From Pseudomonas triclosanedens (GTDB lineage: Bacteria; Pseudomonadota; Gammaproteobacteria; Pseudomonadales; Pseudomonadaceae): a stretch of DNA of 64,000 nt. Made by a program: the position numbers and the translations under genes. The stretch is from positions 4,825,001 to 4,889,000 of the forward strand of contig NZ_CP113432.1 in NCBI RefSeq assembly GCF_026686735.1. The letters are read 5' to 3'. Under the pieces are notes generated by a model, which searched no databases, was not told the origin of the DNA, and was given only the letters and a program-made list of their open reading frames with translations. Shown here in pieces: positions 31,139-39,946 of the stretch; the first letter of the stretch is position 1, and every line of letters begins with the position of its first letter.

Positions 31139-32025
31139 AGGCTCACCTCATCGCTGCGCAGCATGCCCGGGCGGCCATGCCAGTAGCCATTGCAGCCATT
31201 CACCGCCAGCGGCGGCGTAGCCCCCTTGCGTACCTCGTCGAAGGCCCGCACTACCTCGACCATGCCCTGCGCACGCGGGCTCAGGCGCAGCAGGTCGGCG
31301 CCGCACTCCCGCAGCGAGGCGTAGTCCGCCAGCAGGTTGCTGGCCTCGCCGGACATCGTCTGGATGCCGTTGAGAGTGAACAGCGGCATGCCCTCCTGGC
31401 TGAGCATCGACAGGCCCTCCGGGTAGTTCAGGCAACAGAACTGGCAGTCGTCCTTGGGCCGGTTTTCCGCGCGGGCGGTGAAGCAGCGCGCCGAATAGGC
31501 CAGCGGCAGGTGACCGTAGGCGAACACCTCGGTCTCCACATCGTTCACGCCCAGCTCCCGCGCCTGCTCGACCACGCCACGGATCTGCTCGCCGGAGCAT
31601 TCCACCGGCGGCACCCAGCGGCGCAAACCCGCCTCGCGCAGCTCCCGCAGCGTGTGGCCGTTGTAGACATTGAGCGCGGGGCCGCCGGTGAACTCGACAC
31701 CGAGGGTGCCGAGCATCTGCACCGCGCCCATGTCGTTCGCCTCGACCTGCAGCTCGCCGTTGGCGCACAGGCGGCGCAACGAAGACAACTCGGATGCCGC
31801 CTCGATCAGCGCCAGGCCCGAGATCAGTATCTGCGCCCCGCTCTGCTGCGCCAGTTCGCGCCCCAGCCCCAGCCAGTCGTCCAGCGACAGGGCGCGGCGC
31901 TTGGAGCAGACCGTCTCGCCGATGTAGATGGCATCCAGAGGCTGTTCGGCCATCTGCGCGTAGAAGTCCAGGAGTGTCCGGCGGTCCCAGTAGAACAGCA
32001 CCGGCCCCAGGCTGAGTTTCATCAT
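31132..32025 (-). CDS. ubiV: O2-independent ubiquinone hydroxylation protein UbiV (U32 family)
   Basis: The 297-residue U32-family protein has iron-sulfur ligand cysteines in RCFTARAEN and DDCQFCCLNYPEG, and the N-terminal LGPVLFYWDRRTLLDFY typical of UbiV/YhbV. UbiU and UbiV form a [4Fe-4S] heterodimer that hydroxylates ubiquinone precursors without oxygen. Tandem ATGs at 32025 and 32022 follow a GAGGGG; the first was taken. A much longer frame upstream overlaps ubiU and is discarded. Confidence 0.93.
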   Translation of the reverse strand: MMKLSLGPVLFYWDRRTLLDFYAQMAEQPLDAIYIGETVCSKRRALSLDDWLGLGRELAQQSGAQILISGLALIEAASELSSLRRLCANGELQVEANDMGAVQMLGTLGVEFTGGPALNVYNGHTLRELREAGLRRWVPPVECSGEQIRGVVEQARELGVNDVETEVFAYGHLPLAYSARCFTARAENRPKDDCQFCCLNYPEGLSMLSQEGMPLFTLNGIQTMSGEASNLLADYASLRECGADLLRLSPRAQGMVEVVRAFDEVRKGATPPLAVNGCNGYWHGRPGMLRSDEVSLC

Positions 32026-32032
32026 GAGCCCC

Positions 32033-33028
32033 TCACTGCCAGGAACGATGGTAGGCACCCAGGGTCGTCTGGTGGCCTTCGGAAAGCTTGTCCAGGGCTT
32101 CCTGCCATTGCGCCAGCGCGCGGTATTGCTGGGGTGAACGCCTCCATGCGTCCAGCGCCCGGCGCCAGACTCGCGTGACCTGCTCGACATAGGCCGGGCT
32201 GCGCTGGCGGCCTTCGATCTTCACCGCCGCCACACCGATCTCCGCCAACTGCGGAATCAGGTCGATGGTGTTCAGGCTGGTGGGTTCCTCCAGCGCATGG
32301 AAGCGCTCGCCGTTGACCACGAAGCGGCCCTTGCAGAGGGTCGGGTAGCCGGCCGCTTCGCCCGGCGCATAGCGGTCGATCAGCACGTCGTTGAGACGCG
32401 AGGTCAGCCCTTCCGGCTCCTCGCTCCAGCGCACGGCCCTGGCTGGCGAGCATACGCCACAGAGGTTCGGCGATTCGCCGGTGACATAGGACGACAGATG
32501 GCAGCGCCCCTCGGCCATGATGCACAGGCTGCCGAAGGCGAAGACTTCGATCGGCACCGCGCTGTTCGCCGCCACCTGGCGCACCTGTGCCAGCGACAGC
32601 ACACGTGGCAGCACCGCGCGGCGAATGCCGTAGCGCTCGTGGTAGAACGCCAGCGCCTCGACGTTGGTGGCCGAGCCCTGCACCGAGAGATGCAGCGCGA
32701 GGTTCGGATGGCGCCTGGCCGCGTAGCCAAGCACCGCGCAGTCGGCGGCGATCAGTGCGTCCACCCCCAGCTCGGCGGCGTGATCCACCGCGCGCTGCCA
32801 GCGCGCCCAGCCGGCAGCGCCGGGATAGGTGTTGACCGCCACGTACATCTGTCTGCCGGCGGCATGGATGAGCTCCACCCCCTGGCGCAACTGGCGCTCG
32901 TCGAGGTTGAGACCGGCGAAGTGCCGAGCATTGGTGTCGTCGCGAAAGCCGACATAAATGGCATCGGCCCCTTCGCGCAGGGCCGATTTCAGGGCGGGCA
33001 GGCTCCCCGCCGGGCAGACCAGTTGCAT
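32033..33028 (-). CDS. ubiU: O2-independent ubiquinone hydroxylation protein UbiU (U32 family)
   Basis: The 331-residue protein begins MQLVCPAGSLPALKSALREG, the U32 signature, and carries the cluster cysteines in CIMAEGRCHLSSY and NLCGVCSPA. It is the partner of UbiV. The start at 33028 has GGGGGA upstream. Only 55 bp separate it from moeA, so the order moaB-moeA-ubiU-ubiV-ubiT looks like one transcript joining molybdopterin and anaerobic quinone synthesis. Confidence 0.94.
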   Translation of the reverse strand: MQLVCPAGSLPALKSALREGADAIYVGFRDDTNARHFAGLNLDERQLRQGVELIHAAGRQMYVAVNTYPGAAGWARWQRAVDHAAELGVDALIAADCAVLGYAARRHPNLALHLSVQGSATNVEALAFYHERYGIRRAVLPRVLSLAQVRQVAANSAVPIEVFAFGSLCIMAEGRCHLSSYVTGESPNLCGVCSPARAVRWSEEPEGLTSRLNDVLIDRYAPGEAAGYPTLCKGRFVVNGERFHALEEPTSLNTIDLIPQLAEIGVAAVKIEGRQRSPAYVEQVTRVWRRALDAWRRSPQQYRALAQWQEALDKLSEGHQTTLGAYHRSWQ

Positions 33029-33083
33029 GTTTCCCCCGGACACTTCGAAGGCCGCCGGCCCCAGCCGGCAGCCGGGAACGGCG

Positions 33084-34319
33084 TCAGGCGCCGAGTTCGC
33101 TGAATGACAGGAACGGCAGCGGTTCGCCGGCGCGCAGGGTGCGCCCGGCCTCCACTATCGCCAGGCCGTCGGCCCAGCTCGCCGTCCGCAGCATGGCCGA
33201 ACCCTGCTGCGGGTGCGGAGTGATGCAGGCGAAGCCGCGGGCATCCAGCTCCACGCGCGAGCGCAGGTACTGGCGGCGCGAGTTGGGCGCAGGCCAGTCG
33301 AACCCTGCCGGCAAGGTTGCCGGCAAGGCCTCTACCGCATCGCGGCCCTGGGCACGCCAGAGGAACGGTCGCGCCACCACCAGTGCGGTAACCAGCGCGG
33401 CGGCCGGGTTGCCCGGCAGGCCGATCCAAGGTTTGCCGGAAATGCTGCCGAACGCCAGCGGCTTGCCCGGCTGCATATTCAGCTTCCACAGGTGCAACTC
33501 GCCAAGCTCACGGATCGCCTGCTTGAGGCAGTCGCGATCGCCCACCGACACACCGCCGCTGGTGACCAGAACGTCCCATTCGGAAGCCGCGAGGCTCAAC
33601 GCATCGCGGCTGGCCGCCAGGGTGTCGGCAAGCACGCCGTAATCGTGCACCTCCATGCCCCAGCTACGCAGCAGCGCGCCGAGGCTGAATCGGTTGGCGT
33701 TGTAGATCTGTCCCGGCGCCAGGCTCTCGCCCGGTTCGCGCAGTTCGTCGCCACTGCTCAGCAGGCATACCCGCAATCGCCGGAACACCGCCACGCTGTC
33801 GAAGCCCACGCTGGCCAGCAGGCCAAGCTCCTGGGCGCGCAGCTTCCTGCCGGGGGCCAGCAGCGGGTCCCCCACGCAGACCTCCTCGCCGCGCGGACGC
33901 ACATGGTTGCCCTTGTCGACCCGCGGCACCTGCAACCACTGCCCATCGGCCTGGCAGTCTTCCTGGGCGACCACACAGTCGGCCCCCGGCGGCAACGGCG
34001 CGCCGGTGAAGATGCGCATGGTCTCGCCGGGCTGCAACTCGACCTGGCTGGACTGCCCGGCTGCAATACAGCCGGCGACCCGCAAACGCGCGCCGTCGGC
34101 GCCGGTATCGGCGGCGCGCAGGGCATAGCCGTCCATCGCGCTGTTGTCCCACAGCGGCAGGTCCAGCGGCGACCGGATGTCTTCGGCGAGAACCCGCCCC
34201 AAGGCCTGTTCCAGGTCGACCCGCACCACCGGCGGCGGTGGCGGAACGAAATCCATCAGCGCGGCGATGGCCTCGTCGACCGGGCGCAAGCCAGCGCCGG
34301 AACATCCGCAGCCGTTCAT
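33084..34319 (-). CDS. moeA: Molybdopterin molybdenumtransferase MoeA
   Basis: A 411-residue MoeA: N-terminal PLDLPLWDNSAMDGYALRAAD, IFTGAPLPPGADCVVAQED, the MPT-binding LVTSGGVSVGDRDCL, and MQPGKPLAFGSISGKPWIGLPGNPAAAL. It inserts molybdate into adenylated molybdopterin. The extreme N-terminus [10 protein letters not shown] is cysteine-rich and unusual for the family. The ATG overlaps the moaB stop (ATGA). Confidence 0.95.
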   Translation of the reverse strand: MNGCGCSGAGLRPVDEAIAALMDFVPPPPPVVRVDLEQALGRVLAEDIRSPLDLPLWDNSAMDGYALRAADTGADGARLRVAGCIAAGQSSQVELQPGETMRIFTGAPLPPGADCVVAQEDCQADGQWLQVPRVDKGNHVRPRGEEVCVGDPLLAPGRKLRAQELGLLASVGFDSVAVFRRLRVCLLSSGDELREPGESLAPGQIYNANRFSLGALLRSWGMEVHDYGVLADTLAASRDALSLAASEWDVLVTSGGVSVGDRDCLKQAIRELGELHLWKLNMQPGKPLAFGSISGKPWIGLPGNPAAALVTALVVARPFLWRAQGRDAVEALPATLPAGFDWPAPNSRRQYLRSRVELDARGFACITPHPQQGSAMLRTASWADGLAIVEAGRTLRAGEPLPFLSFSELGA

Positions 34320-34870
34320 GAGCGGGTACCGCAGGCCAGCACCGGGCGCTCGGGCAGGCGCTTGAGATGGGGAACGAAGTTGCACGGGCGGGTGCGGCTG
34401 TCCAATTGATGCACGAGGATCCTTTCCCAGGCCGTCAGGCAGGCGCCGGTGGAACCGGGCAGGCAGCAGATCAGCGTTCCGTTGGTGATACCGGCGATAG
34501 CGCGGGACTGGATGGTGGAAGTGTCGATCTCCTCGCGGGAAATCTGCCGGAACAGCTCGCCGAAGCCATACACCGTGCGCTCCAGCAGCGGCGCAACGGC
34601 CTGCGGAGTGTTGTCACGGGCGGTAAAGCCGGTGCCGCCGGTGATCAGACCGACCTGTACCTTGGGATCGGCGATCCAGGCCGAAACCACGGCGCGGATC
34701 TGGTAGATGTCGTCGGTCACCAACTGGCGCTCGGCAAGGGCATGGCCGGCGCGCTGCAGGGAGGTGACCAGCGCCTGGCCGGAGGTGTCGTTGTGCAGGC
34801 TGCGGGTATCGCTGACGGTGAGGACGGCGATCTCCAGCGCCTGGAATTCCTGGATGCTCAAATGGCTCAT
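34316..34870 (-). CDS. moaB: Molybdenum cofactor biosynthesis protein MoaB
   Basis: The 184-residue MoaB/MogA-family protein has the MPT-binding [19 protein letters not shown] and the acidic [16 protein letters not shown] and [14 protein letters not shown] motifs. It adenylates molybdopterin before MoeA acts. The start at 34870 gives MSHLSIQEF; the longer open frame upstream is not family-like. It heads the moaB-moeA-ubiUVT gene string. Confidence 0.93.
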   Translation of the reverse strand: MSHLSIQEFQALEIAVLTVSDTRSLHNDTSGQALVTSLQRAGHALAERQLVTDDIYQIRAVVSAWIADPKVQVGLITGGTGFTARDNTPQAVAPLLERTVYGFGELFRQISREEIDTSTIQSRAIAGITNGTLICCLPGSTGACLTAWERILVHQLDSRTRPCNFVPHLKRLPERPVLACGTRS

Positions 34871-34983
34871 GACGGGCTTCCGAAAATTGGCTGGCGCCAG
34901 CCTGCGCTCGCAGACGGCCGCCGCCCATTCCCCGGAAGAGGTAGCGCCCCGGCGCGTGCGGGGCACTACCGTCGGTCACGGCG

Positions 34984-36498
34984 TCAGAGGTGTTTGATCT
35001 TGTCCAGCTCGTCCGCGCTGTAGTTCTGCTCGGTGGACTTGGTCAGGTCGGTGAGGAAGCCTGAGCGCAGTACACCCGCCTGATCCAGAGCCCACAGTGC
35101 AGTGCCGTTGCTGAAGCGCTCTGCGGCGGCGCGGGCGGCCTCGCCGTCCTTCTGCGCGAGCGTCTTGAGCATCTCGTCCTGGGCTGGCTGGGCGGCGTGC
35201 AGGCTGCTTTCCAGGCGATCGCGCCAGCTATGCAGCAACGGCATGTACTTCTTGTCGTTGGCATGCGCCAGGGAAGTCAGGCTGCGGAAGGTCCACCACG
35301 CGGAATGCTCGTCGAAGTCATCGGTACCCTGCTGGAATACCCGTGGCGTGCTGCGCAGGCTCTCCAGGTAATACGGCAGCAAAAGGCCGTCGCGCACATT
35401 GCCCAGCGACTGCCAGGACAGCACCTGCAGCCCCTTGGGCATCGCCGGCCGGACCTGCAGGATGTGCGCCTCGACGTTGCGCTCCATCGCGATGGGCCGC
35501 TGCTTCTGCCCGCCATCCGGCTTCTTGCCGTCCAGCGGCGTGCCGGCGTAGCTGTCGATGCGCAGGATCGATGCGACCTGCTCGACGCTGATCGGCTTCT
35601 CCGGCTTGGTATAGAAGGGGTACTGCTGTTGGCGGATGTCCTGCTTGCGCGCGGGCTCCAGCTTGCTCTGCACCAGCCATTCGCGGTCGACGTTGTAGGC
35701 ATCGCCGACGATACCGAACGCCTTGGCGAAGTTGAATTTCGCCGGGTCGACCTTGTCCAGCAACTGGTGTTTCTCGACGAACTCGGCGATGCCGGCGCTG
35801 CTCAGGACGTTGGCCTTGTCGTTGAGGTTGGCGTCATGCACGCGCATGCCGTTGGCCATCACCACGTAGCCGTCGTCCGGCACGCGCACGGCGATCCAGT
35901 GGTGCCCCGAGCCGATCTCGAACAGCCAGGCTTCCTTGTCGTCGGCGATCTGGATGCCGTTGGTTTCGCCAGCCCCAAGGGTCTCCACATATTTGCCGAG
36001 CAGTTCCACGCCTTCGCGGGCGCTTTTCGCCTGGGCCAGGATCAGGTCCGGCAGGATGGCTTCGATCACGCCGCCTTCGTCGGCCACCAGCGGGTCGGCC
36101 TTGGCGGCCTTCTCGTTGGGCTCGGTGCTATTGGTGGCGGAGAGGATCACCCCGGCTTCGTTGGCGCCGAACTCGCTCCACGGACCGAGGGCGCCGAGCT
36201 GGTCGCCGTTCCAGTCACGCATCGCGGTGTAGCGCAGGCCGACCTTGGGCGCGGGCACACTGACACCGTTGTCGAAGCTGAGCTTGTCGCCGTCCTTGTA
36301 TTCCTGGTGCGGCACCACGACGAAGCGCTTGGCGTGGTTGTTGTAGGTGTAGTCTTCCAGCCGCGCGACCAGCACCGAACCGTCGGCAGTGGCGTTGCGT
36401 CCGGCAATGATGGTGGTGCAGGCCAGCGCGCCCTGGCTGAAGCCGCCAACCAGCATGGCAGCGGCGAGCGCCTTCAGCGCGAAATGTGGCTTGTTCAT
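34984..36498 (-). CDS. C69-family (PepD-type) dipeptidase, secreted
   Basis: A 504-residue Ntn-hydrolase. A Sec signal ends in SQGALA, directly followed by catalytic C27 (ACTTIIAGRNAT), so signal cleavage would expose the nucleophilic cysteine. Further family motifs are MRDWNGDQLGALGPW, GVILSATNST and LFEIGSGHHWIAVRVPDDGY. It should hydrolyse dipeptides in the periplasm or outside. GAGGAGAC precedes the ATG. It is wedged between moaB and moaE without a visible functional link to cofactor synthesis. A weak hairpin near 34946-34970 may be its terminator. Confidence 0.92.
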   Translation of the reverse strand: MNKPHFALKALAAAMLVGGFSQGALACTTIIAGRNATADGSVLVARLEDYTYNNHAKRFVVVPHQEYKDGDKLSFDNGVSVPAPKVGLRYTAMRDWNGDQLGALGPWSEFGANEAGVILSATNSTEPNEKAAKADPLVADEGGVIEAILPDLILAQAKSAREGVELLGKYVETLGAGETNGIQIADDKEAWLFEIGSGHHWIAVRVPDDGYVVMANGMRVHDANLNDKANVLSSAGIAEFVEKHQLLDKVDPAKFNFAKAFGIVGDAYNVDREWLVQSKLEPARKQDIRQQQYPFYTKPEKPISVEQVASILRIDSYAGTPLDGKKPDGGQKQRPIAMERNVEAHILQVRPAMPKGLQVLSWQSLGNVRDGLLLPYYLESLRSTPRVFQQGTDDFDEHSAWWTFRSLTSLAHANDKKYMPLLHSWRDRLESSLHAAQPAQDEMLKTLAQKDGEAARAAAERFSNGTALWALDQAGVLRSGFLTDLTKSTEQNYSADELDKIKHL

Positions 36499-36719
36499 TG
36501 ATGTCTCCTCGGCTTGCGGTCCCGTCGCGGCGGCAGGTGCCGACGCGACGCTGGAGCCAGGAGATGTACAACGCGCAGCGGGACGCTTCCTTGGCGTGGA
36601 GCAACGCTACCTCCCTGGCATCGCACCTGAGCATAGACAAGCGCAGCCAGCGTGCCCGGGCCAGACGTTGGGCGCGACGAAAGGCCCCAGTGCCGGAGTG
36701 CGTCGGACGCAGCTCGGCT

Positions 36720-37172
36720 TCAGCCGTTCCAGCGCTCGGCGGCAGCCTGGTCGCTGCGCCGGCCTTCGACCCAGCGCGGGCCTTCTGTGGTGTCTTCCTT
36801 CTTCCAGAAAGGCGCGCGGGTCTTGAGGTAGTCCATCACGAAGTTGCAGGCATCGAAGGCTGCCTGGCGGTGGGCGCTGGCGGTGCCGACGAAGACGATC
36901 GGCTCGCCCGGATCGAGCCGGCCGATGCGGTGGAGAATCTCCAGGCGCAGCAGCGGCCAGCGCTCGCTGGCCTCGGTGGCGATCTTCTCCAGCGCCTTCT
37001 CGGTCATGCCCGGATAGTGTTCCAGGAACATGCCGCCGACCTCGCGGCCATCGTTGAAGTCACGCACGTAGCCAACGAATGCGACCACCGCGCCAACACC
37101 GACGTTGGCGGCGTGCATCGCGTTGACTTCGGCGCCGGGATCGAACGCCGCCGACTGGACGCGGATCGCCAT
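36720..37172 (-). CDS. moaE: Molybdopterin synthase catalytic subunit MoaE
   Basis: The 150-residue MoaE has GAVVAFVGYVRDFNDG, LEHYPGMTEKALEKI, HRIGRLDPGEPIVFVGTAS and the catalytic-lysine region LKTRAPFWKKED. With MoaD it converts precursor Z to molybdopterin. The start at 37172 follows the moaD stop by four bases. Confidence 0.95.
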   Translation of the reverse strand: MAIRVQSAAFDPGAEVNAMHAANVGVGAVVAFVGYVRDFNDGREVGGMFLEHYPGMTEKALEKIATEASERWPLLRLEILHRIGRLDPGEPIVFVGTASAHRQAAFDACNFVMDYLKTRAPFWKKEDTTEGPRWVEGRRSDQAAAERWNG

Positions 37173-37176
37173 TAGC

Positions 37177-37425
37177 TCAGCCTCCGGTAACGGTGGGGAA
37201 GAACGCCACCTCGTCGCCATCGGCGAGGGGCTCGTCGAGGGAGCACAGCTCCTGGTTGCGCGCGCACATCAGGTTCTGCTCGCCAAGCACACTCCAGGCA
37301 CCACCGCGCGCCAGCAGCAGGCGCCGCAGGTCGTCAAGGCTGGCCAGGTTCTCGCTCCAGCTCAGTTGCTCGCCGTCCAGGCCGAGGGCTTCGCGGTAGC
37401 GGGCGAAGTACTGCACGCGGATCAT
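37177..37425 (-). CDS. moaD: Molybdopterin synthase sulfur carrier subunit MoaD
   Basis: An 82-residue ubiquitin-like protein, [16 protein letters not shown] at the start and FFPTVTGG at the end. The terminal Gly-Gly is the thiocarboxylate-bearing tail inserted into MoaE. The ATG overlaps the moaC stop (ATGA), showing coupling in a moaC-moaD-moaE operon. Confidence 0.95.
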   Translation of the reverse strand: MIRVQYFARYREALGLDGEQLSWSENLASLDDLRRLLLARGGAWSVLGEQNLMCARNQELCSLDEPLADGDEVAFFPTVTGG

Positions 37426-37907
37426 GGGGTGTCTCCCGCGGCATCCGCCACATAGTGGCCGCTCTTGCCGCCGAGCTTCTCCAGCAGGCGCACGCTCTCG
37501 ATGGTCATGCCACGGTCCACCGCCTTGCACATGTCGTAGATGGTCAGGGCGGCGACGCTGGCGGCGGTCAGTGCCTCCATCTCCACACCGGTCTGCCCGG
37601 CCAGCTTGCAGCGCGCAACGATATGCACGGTGTCATTGCCTTCGGCGGACAGTTCGACCTTGACGCTGGTGAGCAGCAGCGGATGGCACAGCGGGATCAG
37701 CTCATGGGTCTTCTTCGCCGCCTGGATACCGGCGATACGCGCCACGGCGAACACGTCGCCCTTGGGATGGCCGCCATCCTGGATCAGCGTCAGGGTGTCC
37801 GGGAGCATGCGCACCCGGGCTTCGGCCACCGCCTCGCGGGACGTCACGGCTTTTTCGGTGACATCGACCATGTTGGCGCGGCCTTGGGAATCGAGATGGG
37901 TCAGCAC
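37422..37907 (-). CDS. moaC: Cyclic pyranopterin monophosphate synthase MoaC
   Basis: The 161-residue MoaC has [14 protein letters not shown], the active-site [17 protein letters not shown], and [30 protein letters not shown]. It turns the MoaA product into cPMP. Initiation is at a GTG (37907) with CGGAGAG upstream. A perfect 7-8-7 palindrome lies about 90-110 bp upstream. Confidence 0.95.
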   Translation of the reverse strand: MLTHLDSQGRANMVDVTEKAVTSREAVAEARVRMLPDTLTLIQDGGHPKGDVFAVARIAGIQAAKKTHELIPLCHPLLLTSVKVELSAEGNDTVHIVARCKLAGQTGVEMEALTAASVAALTIYDMCKAVDRGMTIESVRLLEKLGGKSGHYVADAAGDTP

Positions 37908-37996
37908 GGACTGGAACTCTCCGGAAGATCAGGGGAACAGTGTAACCCCGGCAGGCGCAGCCGGCAGTTCACCGGACGGCGCGTTGGAGGAAGGAT

Positions 37997-38018
37997 TGTA
38001 TACAAAAAGAGGTATACA
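37997..38018. promoter_or_regulatory. Palindrome TGTATAC-N8-GTATACA upstream of moaC
   Basis: A perfect 7-bp inverted repeat with an A-rich 8-base spacer, between the phoH terminator and moaC. It looks like a dimeric-regulator operator. The regulator is not identified; it does not match the E. coli ModE consensus closely. Confidence 0.5.
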
Positions 38019-38029
38019 GGTCGGGAAAG

Positions 38030-38057
38030 AAAAGGCCCGCCGGGCAGCGGGCCTTTT
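38030..38057 (-). terminator. Terminator of the phoH-like gene
   Basis: An 11-bp stem (38030-38040 with 38047-38057) and a 6-base loop. On the minus strand it ends in TTTTCTTT, about 50 bp beyond the stop of the PhoH-family gene. Confidence 0.82.
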
Positions 38058-38105
38058 GCACATTCCACTCGGCTCGCCACGCGTGCCTGGCGAGCCGATC
38101 CCGGT

Positions 38106-39497
38106 TTACAGATGCGCCTCGGCGAACTCCGCCAGCACCGAGCGCGGCACCCCTTGCAGGGTCACGTGCACGCCGTGGGGGAAGTCCTTGAAGCGCTCGG
38201 TCAGGTAGGTCAGGCCGGAACTGGTGGCCGACAGGTACGGCGTGTCGATCTGCGCCAGGTTGCCCAGGCACACCACCTTCGAACCGCTGCCCGCACGGGT
38301 GATGATGGTCTTCATCTGGTGCGGGGTAAGGTTCTGGCACTCGTCGATGAGGATCAGGCTCTGCTGGAAGCTGCGGCCGCGAATGTAATTCAGCGATTTG
38401 AACTGCAACGGCACCTTGCTGAGGATGTAGTCGACGCTGCCGTGGGTACATTCGTCGTCCGAATGCAGCGCCTCCAGGTTGTCGGTGATCGCGCCGAGCC
38501 AAGGCTCCATCTTTTCCGCCTCGGTGCCGGGAAGGAAGCCGATGTCCTCGTCCAGCCCCTGCACGCTGCGGGTAGCGATGATGCGGCGGTAGCGCTTGTT
38601 CACCATCGTCTGTTCGATGGCCGCGGCCAGGGCCAGGATGGTCTTGCCCGAACCCGCGGCGCCGGACAGGTTGACCAGGTGGATATCCGGGTCGAGCAGC
38701 GCATACAGCGCCAGCGCCTGGTAGACATCGCGCGGACGCAGGCCCCAGGCCTCCTGGTGCAGCAGCGGCTCCTGGTGCAGGTCGAGGATCAGCAGCTCGT
38801 CCTGCTGGATGCCCTTGATCCAGCCAACGAACCCCTGCTCGTCGACGATGAACTCGTTGATGTGAACCGCCGGCAGGTTGTCGGTCAGTTGCACCCGATG
38901 CCAGGTGCGGCCGTGATCCTGGCGGGTTTCCACCTTGCTCACGCGATCCCAGAAGGACCCGGAGAGCGAGTGGTAGCCGCGCGACAACAGGTTGACGTCA
39001 TCGACCAACTGGTCGGTGTGGTAGTCCTCGGCGAATATCCCGCAGGCACGCGCCTTCAGGCGCATGTTGATGTCCTTGGTCACCAGCACCACGCGCATCG
39101 CGCTATGACGGCTCTTCAGCTCCACCAGCTGATTGATGATCTTGTTGTCGTTGAGGTGTTCGGGAAGCCAGGTGATCGGCTCGGCGCGCTTGCTCATCAG
39201 GATCGACAGGCTGCCGCACGGGCCGCTCTTGCCGCGCTGGATGGGAACGCCATCCTCCACTTGCTCGGGTGTGGCTTCGCCCAGCACCGAATCGATCAGA
39301 CGAATCGCCTGGCGGCACTCCGCAGCCACTGTGTGCTTGCCGGTCTTGAGCTTGTCCAGCTCCTCCAGCACCGTCATCGGGATCGCGACGTGGTGCTCCT
39401 GGAAATTCAGCAAGGCGTTGGGATCGTGGATCAGGACGTTGGTGTCGAGGACGTACAGGGTGGGCTGAGTGGGGCTGGAGCGTCCGTGGTCATCCAT
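38106..39497 (-). CDS. PIN-domain/PhoH-family ATPase (YlaK type)
   Basis: The 463-residue protein joins an N-terminal PIN nuclease domain (TLYVLDTNVLIHDPNALLNF; later LVTKDINMRLKA and acidic residues) to a C-terminal PhoH ATPase (Walker A LSGAAGSGKTILALAAAIEQ; Walker B ILIDECQNLTPHQM). PhoH2-type PIN-PhoH fusions have been reported as RNA helicase/ribonucleases. The ATG at 39497 has AGGTGA upstream. It is monocistronic, with its own terminator. Confidence 0.92.
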   Translation of the reverse strand: MDDHGRSSPTQPTLYVLDTNVLIHDPNALLNFQEHHVAIPMTVLEELDKLKTGKHTVAAECRQAIRLIDSVLGEATPEQVEDGVPIQRGKSGPCGSLSILMSKRAEPITWLPEHLNDNKIINQLVELKSRHSAMRVVLVTKDINMRLKARACGIFAEDYHTDQLVDDVNLLSRGYHSLSGSFWDRVSKVETRQDHGRTWHRVQLTDNLPAVHINEFIVDEQGFVGWIKGIQQDELLILDLHQEPLLHQEAWGLRPRDVYQALALYALLDPDIHLVNLSGAAGSGKTILALAAAIEQTMVNKRYRRIIATRSVQGLDEDIGFLPGTEAEKMEPWLGAITDNLEALHSDDECTHGSVDYILSKVPLQFKSLNYIRGRSFQQSLILIDECQNLTPHQMKTIITRAGSGSKVVCLGNLAQIDTPYLSATSSGLTYLTERFKDFPHGVHVTLQGVPRSVLAEFAEAHL

Positions 39498-39946
39498 ACG
39501 CGGGTCACCTCTTATGGGAGCGTTACGACGGAATGCCGGAACAGCGCTCCGCCGTGCGGTGAGCCACCTGCTCTCGATGCCGGGGCTCGAGAGGTCTGCA
39601 AGCAAGGGACGGGCCGGGGCCGCCACCTGTCTGCAGGGTTCGGCGGTCTACGACTCCAGAAATACAGGAAAAAACATGACGATAAAAAGTCTTTTTCCTT
39701 CTCAAGAACCTTTTTTTCGTCCTACGACGAAATACCTTGGCGAGGGCTTCATGGAGGGCTAATTTTAGGAGTCCCACCTCCCGTCTCCCCTACCCCTCCC
39801 CCGGCCTGCGGGAACGACGCCTGTGCCGGGAAGCATCCCGCCCGCATCCTGCGATTAGTCCTACCGGTGTTTCAGGCGCCGCCTAATGGGGCATTTCCTG
39901 CCGAGCTGTTGCGATCTGCGTTCCTTCCTCACAGGGACACCAGCAG
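39498..39946. other. 449-bp upstream region of the VgrG-Tle1 gene
   Basis: No gene is supportable. The segment 39650-39790 is notably AT-richer than its surroundings, with T-runs (39709-39719), and may hold the VgrG promoter or mark the island edge. No tRNA, integrase or direct repeat was seen. Confidence 0.5.

Noticed and set aside
39469..39762. Small plus-strand frame between phoH and the VgrG gene
   Set aside because: It overlaps the start of the divergent PhoH-family gene, has no ribosome-binding site and no recognisable motif.
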